40,514 bases of DNA from Fibrobacter sp. (GTDB lineage Bacteria; Fibrobacterota; Fibrobacteria; Fibrobacterales; Fibrobacteraceae). How positions within the stretch are numbered: position 1 is the first letter of the stretch; the number at the start of each line of letters is the position of its first letter. This document shows, piece by piece, positions 16,421 through 24,100 of this stretch. The notes under the pieces are model-generated. The model ran no database searches and was not told the DNA's origin. It saw only the letters and a list, made by a program, of their open reading frames with translations. The position numbers and the translations under genes were made by a program. The stretch lies in contig JAISUZ010000084.1 of the NCBI GenBank assembly GCA_031271785.1, positions 1-40,514 of the forward strand, given 5' to 3'.

Positions 16421-18130
16421 ATGAATCTAGTTAGAGAGTTTATCGGCGACATTAGTTACAACACTTATGACGAACTCGCCTCCAAGTTCGCGATTCAAAT
16501 CCCCAAGAATTTTAATTTTGCCTATGATATTGTAGATCGTTACGCCGAAGAAGTCCCGGGAAAAGAAGCCCTTGTTTGGTGCGACGATACCGGAGAAGAA
16601 CACTTTTTCTCTTACAACGATTTAGCGGCTGCATCCAACAAAACCGCCAATTATTTGACATCTATCGGAATTAAAAAAGGCGATGCGGTGATGCTGATTT
16701 TGCGCCGCCGTTATGAGTTTTGGTTTTTTCTGCTCGCCCTCCACCGTATCGGCGCGATTGCCGTGCCGGCGACCAATATGCTTGCCACGAAAGATATCGA
16801 ATACCGCAATAATGCGGCGGGCATTAAGATGATCGTTGCTTTGGACGACCCGGCTCTCCAACAGCAGATTGAAGAGGCGATGCCGCATTCTCCGACGGTC
16901 AAGACTCTCGTGACCATCGGTCAGGAACGTAACGGCTGGGACTCGTTTAAGGCGGCTTATCAGAAACAATCGTCTCAGTTTAAGCGCCCGAAAGGAAAAG
17001 AAGCCACGGAAAACGAAGATATCATGCTTCTTTATTTTACTTCCGGCACCTCCAGTTACCCGAAGATGGTACAGCATAACTTTACTTATCCGCTCGGGCA
17101 TATTGTGACCGCCAAATACTGGCAGAACGTGAAAGACGACGGCCGCCACATGACCCTTGCCGAAACCGGCTGGGCCAAAGCGATGTGGGGAAAAATTTAC
17201 GGGCAGTGGATTGCAGGCTGCGCGGTGTTCACTTACGATATGCTTGGGTTTGTGCCGAGCAAGCTTCTCGAAAAACTGGATTACTATAAAATAACCTCGT
17301 TCTGCGCCCCGCCGACGGTTTACCGTTATCTGATTCAGCATGATTTCAGCAAATACAATCTGAGTCACCTGACTTACTGCACGACCGCCGGTGAAGCGCT
17401 CCACGCAGAAGTTTATAATAAGTTCTTTGAAAAGAGCGGTATTCGTTTGTACGAAGGTTACGGTCAAACCGAACTGACGCTTACCATCGGTAACTTCCAA
17501 GGTATGGATCTTCGTCCGGGTTCCATGGGTAAGCCGGCCCCGGGCTACAACATTGACATTGTTCATCCCAACGGCACTCCCTGTACGCCCAACGAAGTGG
17601 GTGAAATTGTGATCCGCCTCGACAACGGCCGCCCGTTCGGAATGTTTGCCGGTTATTACCGCGATGAAAAATTAACCGATTTTGCTTTTGCCGGAAATCT
17701 TTACCATACGGGCGATACCGCCTGGAAAGACGAAGACGGCTACTTCTGGTTTGTCGGGAGAACGGATGACTTGATTAAGAGCGCCGGTTACCGCATTAGC
17801 CCGTTTGAAGTGGAAAGCGTACTCCAACAGCACCCTGCGGTTCTTGAATGCGCGGTGACGGGCGTGGACGACGAAAGACGGAACCAGCTCGTGAAAGCGA
17901 CGATTATTCTTGCCGAAGGTTTTGAAGCCACGAAAGAACTCGCGGCCGAAATTCAAACATTCGCAAAACGCATCTCGGCTTCTTACAAGAGTCCGCGGAT
18001 TGTGGAATTTGTGTCGGAGCTCCCGAAAACCATCAGCGGCAAAATCCGCCGGGTAGCGATTCGCGAGAAAGATAACGGCGACGGCAAAACAACGGAAGCA
18101 AATCAAAATTCTCAGGAAGAAAAGAAATAA
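16421..18130 (+). CDS. AMP-binding acyl-CoA synthetase (medium-chain ligase type)
   Basis: This 569-residue adenylate-forming ligase activates a carboxylic acid with ATP and transfers it to CoA. The P-loop-like LLYFTSGTSSYPKMV lies near 204-217, YEGYGQTE near 343-350, the YHTGDTAWKDEDGYFWFVGRTDDLIKSAGYRI hinge region near 430-460, and the catalytic Lys in KTISGKIRR near 540. The overall pattern resembles the ACSM/medium-chain subfamily rather than acetyl-CoA synthetase. Its stop overlaps the fabF start (TAATG), so it is the first gene of a three-gene operon with fabF and fabV. It may supply acyl-CoA or salvage fatty acids. The exact substrate is unknown. Confidence 0.88.
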   Translation: MNLVREFIGDISYNTYDELASKFAIQIPKNFNFAYDIVDRYAEEVPGKEALVWCDDTGEEHFFSYNDLAAASNKTANYLTSIGIKKGDAVMLILRRRYEFWFFLLALHRIGAIAVPATNMLATKDIEYRNNAAGIKMIVALDDPALQQQIEEAMPHSPTVKTLVTIGQERNGWDSFKAAYQKQSSQFKRPKGKEATENEDIMLLYFTSGTSSYPKMVQHNFTYPLGHIVTAKYWQNVKDDGRHMTLAETGWAKAMWGKIYGQWIAGCAVFTYDMLGFVPSKLLEKLDYYKITSFCAPPTVYRYLIQHDFSKYNLSHLTYCTTAGEALHAEVYNKFFEKSGIRLYEGYGQTELTLTIGNFQGMDLRPGSMGKPAPGYNIDIVHPNGTPCTPNEVGEIVIRLDNGRPFGMFAGYYRDEKLTDFAFAGNLYHTGDTAWKDEDGYFWFVGRTDDLIKSAGYRISPFEVESVLQQHPAVLECAVTGVDDERRNQLVKATIILAEGFEATKELAAEIQTFAKRISASYKSPRIVEFVSELPKTISGKIRRVAIREKDNGDGKTTEANQNSQEEKK

Positions 18131-19383
18131 TGAGTAGAAGAGTTGTGGTGACCGGGCTCGGCGCTGTTTCTCCGGTCGGAAAAACCGTACCCGCTTTATG
18201 GGATTCCATCCGAAACGGAAAATGCGGTATTGACCTTATTAAACAGTTCGACGCTTCGGAATACCCGGTGAAGATCGCCGCCGAAGTCAAAGATTTCAAA
18301 CCCGAAGAACATGGGATCGAACCTCAGGAATCCCGTCGTATGGCTCGCTTCACGCAGTTTATGGTCGCCGCTTCCCTGGAAGCCGTTGCCGACGCGAAGC
18401 TCACTCCCGAGATTCTTTCCGGAAACAAAACCGGAATCATTGCAGGAAACGGGATCAGCGGTTTCGATGTTTTGGAATCGGCTTTCGGAAAATATTTTAA
18501 GTCGGGATTCAAACGGATTCCGCCGCTCGCCGTGCCGATGTTCCTCAGCAACGAGGGTGCGGCAAATGTGAGCATTAAACTGAAAATGAACGGCATGTCC
18601 TGGACGCTCGCCACCGCCTGTGCTTCCGGTACGGATGCCCTCGGGCTCGCTCTCGATCAGATTCGTTCGGGGCGTCTCGACGTATGCCTTTCGGGAGGAG
18701 CCGAATCGACCATTACCGGATTCTCCGTCGGCGCGTTCGCCGGAATGCACGCCCTCACGCAGGCTTTTAACGACACTCCCGAAAAGGCAAGCCGCCCGTT
18801 CGACAAAAACCGCAGCGGTTTTGTAATGGGCGAAGGCGCCGGGATTCTCGTGCTCGAAGAACTCGAACATGCTCGCGCGCGCAAAGCCCCGATCTATGCG
18901 GAATTTATCGGCTTTGGGGCTTCTTGTGATGCTTACCACATCACAAGTCCCGACCCGGAAGGGGCGGGCGGCGCGCTCGCGATTACCCGCGCGCTCGAAG
19001 ACGCCGGAATTGCTCCCGAAGAAGTGCAATATTACAATGCCCACGGTACTTCCACCGCGCTCAACGACCCGATGGAATCCAAGATGATCAAGCAGGTTTT
19101 CGGAAACCACGCTTATCAAATGAAAGTTTCGAGCACCAAGAGCATGACCGGACACTGTATCGGAGCCGCCGGCGCGCTCGAAGCGATTATCGGGATTCAA
19201 GCGATGAACCACAGTTTTTACCCGCCGACCATTAACCTTGAGAATCCGGATTTGGAAGCGGGATGCGATTTGGATTATGTCCCGAACACCGGCGTTCCGG
19301 GTGAAATCAATTGTTTTGCCTCCGGTTCCCTCGGGTTCGGCGGGCATAACGGCGTGCTCATTATGAAAAAATTTAAAGCTTAG
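18130..19383 (+). CDS. fabF: Beta-ketoacyl-ACP synthase II (FabF)
   Basis: This 417-residue condensing enzyme elongates acyl-ACP with malonyl-ACP. The Cys-His-His triad is intact: Cys164 in TACASGTDALG, His305 in YNAHGTST and His342 in SMTGHCIGAAG. RRVVVTGLGAVSPVGK opens the protein and FGFGGHN-type glycine-rich residues (LGFGGHNGVL) close it. The length and motifs fit KAS II. It shares one base with the preceding ligase gene and sits eight bases ahead of fabV, so elongation and enoyl reduction are co-expressed. Confidence 0.95.
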   Translation: MSRRVVVTGLGAVSPVGKTVPALWDSIRNGKCGIDLIKQFDASEYPVKIAAEVKDFKPEEHGIEPQESRRMARFTQFMVAASLEAVADAKLTPEILSGNKTGIIAGNGISGFDVLESAFGKYFKSGFKRIPPLAVPMFLSNEGAANVSIKLKMNGMSWTLATACASGTDALGLALDQIRSGRLDVCLSGGAESTITGFSVGAFAGMHALTQAFNDTPEKASRPFDKNRSGFVMGEGAGILVLEELEHARARKAPIYAEFIGFGASCDAYHITSPDPEGAGGALAITRALEDAGIAPEEVQYYNAHGTSTALNDPMESKMIKQVFGNHAYQMKVSSTKSMTGHCIGAAGALEAIIGIQAMNHSFYPPTINLENPDLEAGCDLDYVPNTGVPGEINCFASGSLGFGGHNGVLIMKKFKA

Positions 19384-19391
19384 GAGTCAAT

Positions 19392-20588
19392 ATGATCATT
19401 AAACCTGCCGTCAGAAACAACATTTGTGCAAACGCGCACCCGGTTGGCTGTGCGAAAGAAGTGGAACGCCAAATCAAATATGTGCAAGCCAAAGGAAAAT
19501 CCCGCGGCACGCTCCCGCAAAAACCGCGGAACGTTCTCGTGCTCGGCTGTTCCACCGGTTACGGACTTGCAAGCCGCATTGCCGCCGCTTTCGAATACGG
19601 CGCCGCCACTTTCGGCGTATCTCTTGAGAAAGCGGGAACCGAAACCAAAGGCGGGACTCCGGGCTGGTACAACAACCTCGCCTTCGATCAAAAGGCTAAA
19701 GAAGCGGGTATTCCCTCCGTCACGTTCGACGGCGACGCTTTCTCCGACGAAATGCGCGACCGGGTGATCGCAAAAGCAAAAGAAATGGGAATTACTTTTG
19801 ACCTCGTGATCTACAGCCTCGCAAGCCCCGTCCGTAAAGACCCGAAAACCGGCGAGCTTTACAAATCCGTTTTGAAACCTTTCGGAAAACCGTTTACGGG
19901 AAGCACGATTGATGTGATGACCGGAAAAATCAGCACGATTTCCGCGGAACCGGCCACCGAAGAAGAAGCGGCTCAAACCGTGAAAGTGATGGGCGGCGAA
20001 GACTGGGAACTTTGGATCACCGCTTTAAACAAAGCCGGAACCCTTGCCGAAGGCTGCAAAACCATCGCCTATTCTTACATCGGGCCTTCCCTCTCCCACG
20101 CGATTTACCGCGACGGCACTATCGGCGGCGCGAAAAAGCATTTGGAAGCCACCGCTCTCAAACTCAACGCGGAACTCCAAAAGTCCGTGAAGGGCGAAGC
20201 TTACGTTTCCGTGAACAAAGGGCTTGTGACGCGTTCCAGCGCCGTGATTCCGATTATCCCGCTTTACCTTTCCGTGCTTTTCAAAGTCATGAAAGAAAAA
20301 GGAACTCACGAAGGCTGCATTGAACAGGCTGAACGTTTGTTTGCCGAGCGCCTTTATACCGGCGGCGCGGTTCCGGTGGATGAAAATCACCTGATTCGCA
20401 TTGACGACTGGGAAATGGACCCCGCGATTCAAGCGGAAATCGACAAACGCATGCCGCTCCTCACCGAAGAAACCATCAAAGAACTCGGCGATCTCGAAGG
20501 TTACCGTCACGATTTCCTCGCGACAAACGGCTTTGACGTAGAAGGCGTGGATTATTCTGCCGACGTCGCCCGTTTAGATACGATTTAA
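19392..20588 (+). CDS. fabV: Enoyl-ACP / trans-2-enoyl-CoA reductase (FabV)
   Basis: This 398-residue NADH-dependent reductase performs the last step of each elongation round. The N-terminal block IIKPAVRNNICANAHPVGC is characteristic of FabV. VLGCSTGYGLASRIAAAFEYG is the NADH-binding glycine-rich loop. The catalytic Tyr239-x8-Lys248 pair (YRDGTIGGAK) has the eight-residue spacing that sets FabV apart from FabI. The protein is full length, with the C-terminal DFLATNGFDVEGVDY present. GGAG precedes the ATG. FabV enzymes are typically triclosan-insensitive; some act on crotonyl-CoA in fermentation, so with the adjacent CoA ligase a CoA-linked role is possible. Confidence 0.95.
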   Translation: MIIKPAVRNNICANAHPVGCAKEVERQIKYVQAKGKSRGTLPQKPRNVLVLGCSTGYGLASRIAAAFEYGAATFGVSLEKAGTETKGGTPGWYNNLAFDQKAKEAGIPSVTFDGDAFSDEMRDRVIAKAKEMGITFDLVIYSLASPVRKDPKTGELYKSVLKPFGKPFTGSTIDVMTGKISTISAEPATEEEAAQTVKVMGGEDWELWITALNKAGTLAEGCKTIAYSYIGPSLSHAIYRDGTIGGAKKHLEATALKLNAELQKSVKGEAYVSVNKGLVTRSSAVIPIIPLYLSVLFKVMKEKGTHEGCIEQAERLFAERLYTGGAVPVDENHLIRIDDWEMDPAIQAEIDKRMPLLTEETIKELGDLEGYRHDFLATNGFDVEGVDYSADVARLDTI

Positions 20589-20595
20589 GTGTCTT

Positions 20596-20911
20596 GGGCG
20601 TGCCCCGGCGGCTGCATCTCCTGCATAAAAAGAGAACCGCCGGGTCGGCTGTTCTTCGGGCTACCCGCCGGTCGGTGCCGGATATTTTGGTTCTGCGGGT
20701 ATGTAACTTTTTGGAAAAGGGATACGGGACAGAGGACATGATTGAGTCTTCCGATCCCATTTTATGCATGAGTCGAGATCAATCGGAAATGTAAGACTTC
20801 TTGAATCTGCGCTGTTGCTTAATACCTTGTCCCGTATCCCTAATTTTCATGCCTGGTTTTAGAAATATCCGGCACTGCGCATAAATACGCACCCTCCGCC
20901 TGCCTCACGCG
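20596..20911. repeat. GGGCGTGCCCC repeat, copy 1, interrupted by a palindromic insert
   Basis: The element begins with GGGCGTGCCCCGGCG (20596) and ends with CCTCCGCCTGCCTCACGCG (20911), as do the copies at 31799 and 40246. CCGGCGG pairs with CCGCCGG (about 20605-20611 / 20637-20643). The central motif GGGCTACCC-CCGGTCGGTGC is shared. Here the GTGC/GCAC hairpin is split by a segment of about 190 bases with perfect inverted ends. The right end abuts the stop codon of the minus-strand ddh gene at 20912. It fills the gap between converging fabV and ddh. Confidence 0.75.
20675..20872. repeat. Nested palindromic cassette inside repeat copy 1
   Basis: TGCCGGATATTT (20675-20686) and AAATATCCGGCA (20861-20872) are a perfect 12-base inverted repeat. 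Inside lies a second perfect inverted repeat of 14 bases, AGGGATACGGGACA (20718-20731) / TGTCCCGTATCCCT (20828-20841), and TTCCGAT (20749-20755) / ATCGGAA (20782-20788). The core with ATGTAAGACTT followed by TCTGCG-TG-TGCTTA recurs at 31995-32028. There is no reading frame of note. It could be a miniature mobile element or a large hairpin module. Confidence 0.65.
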
Positions 20912-21838
20912 TTAATACTTCACTCTTTCGAGCCGTTCCTTTACCGTATCGCCTTTGATGAAATCGAGCGGCGGACGTTCCACCATGGTAAAGCAGCCGA
21001 AGGCGCTTTCCGAGGCAGCCCGGAACGCAGCGCGCGCCGACGCGTACATCATGTTCGCAGTCATCACCGGATTTTTTCCGGCAAGCGTAATTTCCACTTT
21101 CACATTGGTTCCGCGATTAACCAAATGCCCCTGGTGTTTATCGGTATCGAACTTTGCAATACTTGAGACAAATTTTACCTGGGTGGGGTCGTTTACAAAG
21201 TAAGGATGATTTTTAATTTCCCGTTCGATGCGTTTCTGTTCTACTTTGTCTGCAACCACATAAACGAGGCGCTTTTGCATTCCCGGTTTTTTCCCGGGGA
21301 GCGTTAAAGATACGGCATCCCGGACACCCCGGATATCTTTTACTTCGGTGGTGTGCCCCATGCTGCGCCCGGGGCCAAACGTGGTGAAGGTCTCCCCCAT
21401 CGGAGAAAGCTGTGCAAACAAAGTACGCTGAACGGAATCAAAGCCCGGATCCCAACCGGTGGATAAAATCGACACGGTTTTATTTTTGCGCGCGACTTTG
21501 CCGATTTCTTCGCGGTAAGCGATAATTTTCGGATGAGAATCGAAACAATCGACGGTGTTGAATCCGAGGTTTAAAAACTTTTTGACATCGTCTTTCACAT
21601 GACCGCTGGGGCCTGCGCAGAGAATCACATCGGGTTTCACTTTCAGAGCGGAGACATCGGAAACTACAGGGATTCCGGCGGGGATTCCCGTATTTTTCCC
21701 GCCGGCATTGCGGCGGATAACCCCCACAATATGGATGTCGTTTTCTTTACCGAATTTGGCGAGATGCTCCTGATGAATTTTCAAAATGGCCCGCCCGATG
21801 TTTCCGAAACTGCTGATTGCGATGTTGATTTTTTTCAT
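20912..21838 (-). CDS. ddh: meso-Diaminopimelate D-dehydrogenase (Ddh)
   Basis: Ddh makes meso-diaminopimelate from tetrahydrodipicolinate, NADPH and ammonia in one step, feeding peptidoglycan and lysine. The start at 21838 (MKKINIAISSFGNIGRA) puts the dinucleotide-binding SFGNIG loop at the normal N-terminal position and gives 308 residues; a frame from 21874 adds 12 atypical residues. VSILSTGWDPGFDS corresponds to the conserved VSTGWDPG block of characterised Ddh, followed by FGPGRSMGHTTEVKDIRGVRDAVSLTLP. It is transcribed away from ychF across a 120-base gap that has a TATAGT -10-like box on the minus strand. Its stop codon touches the adjacent repeat. Confidence 0.93.
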   Translation of the reverse strand: MKKINIAISSFGNIGRAILKIHQEHLAKFGKENDIHIVGVIRRNAGGKNTGIPAGIPVVSDVSALKVKPDVILCAGPSGHVKDDVKKFLNLGFNTVDCFDSHPKIIAYREEIGKVARKNKTVSILSTGWDPGFDSVQRTLFAQLSPMGETFTTFGPGRSMGHTTEVKDIRGVRDAVSLTLPGKKPGMQKRLVYVVADKVEQKRIEREIKNHPYFVNDPTQVKFVSSIAKFDTDKHQGHLVNRGTNVKVEITLAGKNPVMTANMMYASARAAFRAASESAFGCFTMVERPPLDFIKGDTVKERLERVKY

Positions 21839-21958
21839 GTCCGTAATATAAAAAATCCGCACCTCACTCCGCAAAAACCACTATAAAAAAAGAAATAAAT
21901 TACAAAATCCGTATTTTAACTAAATTTGCGCCAACAAGATTTCTTTCGGAGAAAACCC

Positions 21959-23056
21959 ATGGGTTTTAAATGCGGTATTGTCGGACTTCCCAATGTGGGG
22001 AAAAGCACTATTTTTAATGCTATCACGAACGCAGGCGCCGAATCGGCTAATTATCCTTTCTGCACCATCGAACCGAACGTGGGTATGGTCAACGTTCCCG
22101 ATCCGCGTCTTCAAAAAATTTCGGATGTACACCGCACCCGCGCGATCATTCCCGCGGTGACTCAGTTTGTCGATATCGCCGGGCTTGTGAAAGGCGCGAG
22201 CAAGGGCGAAGGGCTCGGCAATCAGTTTTTGACTCACATCCGCGAATGCGAAGCCATTATGGAAGTCGTGCGCTGTTTTGAAGATGAAAACATCGTGCAT
22301 GTGCACGGTTCGGTGGATCCGCTCCGGGATGTGGAAATCATTGAAACCGAATTGATCTTAAAAGATTTGGATTCCGTAGAAAAACGTTACGCCGCCGAAG
22401 TGAAGAACGCGCGCGTGGGCGGAGCGGCGGCGAAAGCGCGTCTCGATGCCTGTGAAAAATTGAAAGAGGCTCTTTCCGGAGGAGCGCCGGCACGGAAGTT
22501 TAAGGGAGAAAGCGAAGAGATGGACAGCCTGATTCACGATCTCGCTCTCCTTACGGCAAAGCCTGTCTTTTACTGCGCGAACGTGAATGAAGCGGATATG
22601 CTTACCGGAAACGCTTACGTGGATACTCTTAAAAAACATGCGGAAAGCGAAGGCAGCGCCGTGGTGGTGATCAGCGGAAAAATCGAAGAAGAGCTTTCCA
22701 CGATGGAACCCGCCGAAAAAGCCGAATTTTTGAATGAGCTCGGGTTAAAGGAATCGGGACTCGATACCATTGTGCGCAAAGGTTATGAAATTCTCGGTTT
22801 GAAAACCTATTTCACCGCCGGAGAAAAGGAATGCCGCGCCTGGACTTTTGAAGCCGGCTGGAAAGCGCCCGCCTGTGCCGGCGTGATTCACTCCGACTTT
22901 GAACGCGGTTTTATTCGCGCGGAAACTCTCGGTTACGCCGATTTTGAAAAATACGGTTCATGGAACGCCGCGAAAGAAGCGGGAGCCGTCCGCACCGAAG
23001 GTAAGGAATACGTCGTTCAGGACGGCGACATTATGTATTTCTTATTTAACGTCTAA
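21959..23056 (+). CDS. ychF: Redox-regulated ribosome-binding ATPase YchF
   Basis: The start at 21959, after CGGAGAAA, gives 365 residues, matching E. coli YchF (363); an upstream in-frame ATG at 21926 is less likely. G1 is GLPNVGKST (residues 9-17). The G4 element reads NVNE (near 208-211) instead of NKxD, the feature that makes YchF prefer ATP over GTP. A C-terminal TGS domain ends in [13 protein letters not shown]. It is an Obg-family translation-associated ATPase, universally conserved. It is transcribed alone and is followed by a repeat-filled gap. Confidence 0.97.
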   Translation: MGFKCGIVGLPNVGKSTIFNAITNAGAESANYPFCTIEPNVGMVNVPDPRLQKISDVHRTRAIIPAVTQFVDIAGLVKGASKGEGLGNQFLTHIRECEAIMEVVRCFEDENIVHVHGSVDPLRDVEIIETELILKDLDSVEKRYAAEVKNARVGGAAAKARLDACEKLKEALSGGAPARKFKGESEEMDSLIHDLALLTAKPVFYCANVNEADMLTGNAYVDTLKKHAESEGSAVVVISGKIEEELSTMEPAEKAEFLNELGLKESGLDTIVRKGYEILGLKTYFTAGEKECRAWTFEAGWKAPACAGVIHSDFERGFIRAETLGYADFEKYGSWNAAKEAGAVRTEGKEYVVQDGDIMYFLFNV

Positions 23057-23464
23057 GGTCTTGCACTTTTTTTGACCCGGCAAATGTCTTAACGAGTTAT
23101 ACCTCCATTATTATCGCAAACGCGGGGCGCGTGCGGCAAACAAAGACATGGATCCCGGCTCGGAGGCGGAATGACAGGGAATATAACCACTGTATTCGAT
23201 TTCGCCGGCTCAATTATATTTAAAGGGGGAAGCATCCCCCTCGCTTCCGCCTCGCAAAATCGCGCACCCAAGTTCCTTATTTTATGATCCGGCTTCCGTT
23301 AGTTGCCGGGGTGCGCGGCGAGGCTTACGCTCCCCCCTCAAAACCGATTCTTCAAGCATGAAATGCTTGGAAATGGTATATCGGGAACGGATCATTCGGA
23401 TACCTGAGTCAGCCATTCCCTATTATCTATTACCTGACTTTTATACCGGAAGAACCTGCATGAT
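23057..23464. repeat. Repeat-bearing intergenic region with a long imperfect hairpin
   Basis: No convincing gene is seen here. A long imperfect hairpin spans 23225-23337: GGGGG (23225-23229) against a CCCCCC run (23332-23337), CCTCGC (23250-23255) against GCGAGG (23318-23323), and CGCGCACCC (23261-23269) against GGGTGCGCG (23309-23317), the last two perfect. A small perfect hairpin CAAGCAT-GAA-ATGCTTG lies at 23353-23369. A GACATGGATCCCGG segment near 23145 is palindrome-like. The region looks like an accumulation of intergenic repeat modules between converging genes. Confidence 0.55.
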
Positions 23465-23588
23465 GCGGCAGGGATGCGACCCGAACGGGCGGAGATCCCG
23501 CAGGGAGCTCCGTTTCGGCAGGCGGTTTTACCGCCGCTGAAATGCGAGCCCGGTTCCGGAGCGTATGCGGAGGAAGCCGCCCGTAAAA
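23465..23588. repeat. Structured intergenic repeat, copy B
   Basis: This is the second copy of the element at 6781-6967, shorter (124 bases) because its variable helix is only TCCC-GCA-GGGA between CGGAG and CTCCG. The second stem is TTTCGGC (23513-23519) + GGCGG (23521-23525) with loop TTTTA and CCGCC (23531-23535) + GCTGAAA (23536-23542). Relative to copy A both sides of the inner helix changed together (GGTGG/CCACC to GGCGG/CCGCC). It lies two bases from the stop codon of the minus-strand gene that follows, the same relative place as copy A. Confidence 0.75.
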
Positions 23589-23590
23589 AT

Positions 23591-24100
23591 TTAGGCTTGT
23601 TTTTTTGAATTTCTTTGCTGCCGGATCACAGCGGCAAGACTTGTTGCCATTCCGACGAGCAGCATCATGCTCACGGCATAAGCGCCGAGCCCCGCTTTTA
23701 CCGATATCATCGGAAACCCGATGCGCACAAAGTAAGAAGATGTCTGGTAAATGAAATACCATAAACCGATGAACGCAGAGAGTCCGAAAATCAAAGAGCC
23801 GAAGGGAAAGAAAAACGCGCAAACAGCGGCTAAAAGAATGCTTGCGAAAATGAGATAAAATACTTTGATTTGAACTTCCTCAAAGTTTAAAGCCGCTCCC
23901 ATGTTTTCTATCCAGGTTTCCAATAGCCGGTCTTCCGTTTGAACGCCCGCCATATCAATGCCGGAAGCGAGTTGATAAGCCGTGGGTTCAAGCACCGTCT
24001 TTTCGGAGCAAGATACCGTAAGGACCGGAAAAAGGAACAGCAGAAAACAAAGGAGGTAAGGGAAAGAAATTAACCGTTGTAAAACTTTTTCCTGCTTCAC
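23591..24100 (-). CDS. Hypothetical four-span membrane protein
   Basis: This 169-residue protein has about four membrane spans: residues 13-30, 80-97, 100-120 and 135-158. The first span ends in LTVSCSEK, which could be read as a weak lipobox but more likely starts a periplasmic loop (about 32-78). The C-terminus is basic (RQQRNSKKQA), predicting a cytoplasmic end. Its start overlaps the stop of the SUMF1-domain gene as ATGA, so the two are translationally coupled and probably act together. The family was not recognised. Confidence 0.7.
   Translation of the reverse strand: MKQEKVLQRLISFPYLLCFLLFLFPVLTVSCSEKTVLEPTAYQLASGIDMAGVQTEDRLLETWIENMGAALNFEEVQIKVFYLIFASILLAAVCAFFFPFGSLIFGLSAFIGLWYFIYQTSSYFVRIGFPMISVKAGLGAYAVSMMLLVGMATSLAAVIRQQRNSKKQA

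Noticed and set aside
18196-19347. A 383-residue minus-strand frame
   Set aside because: Antisense to fabF, which has its complete catalytic triad; no family features in the antisense product.
23341-23588. A 60-residue frame from 23358
   Set aside because: It runs into repeat copy B and encodes repeat-derived Arg-rich sequence; no support as a gene.
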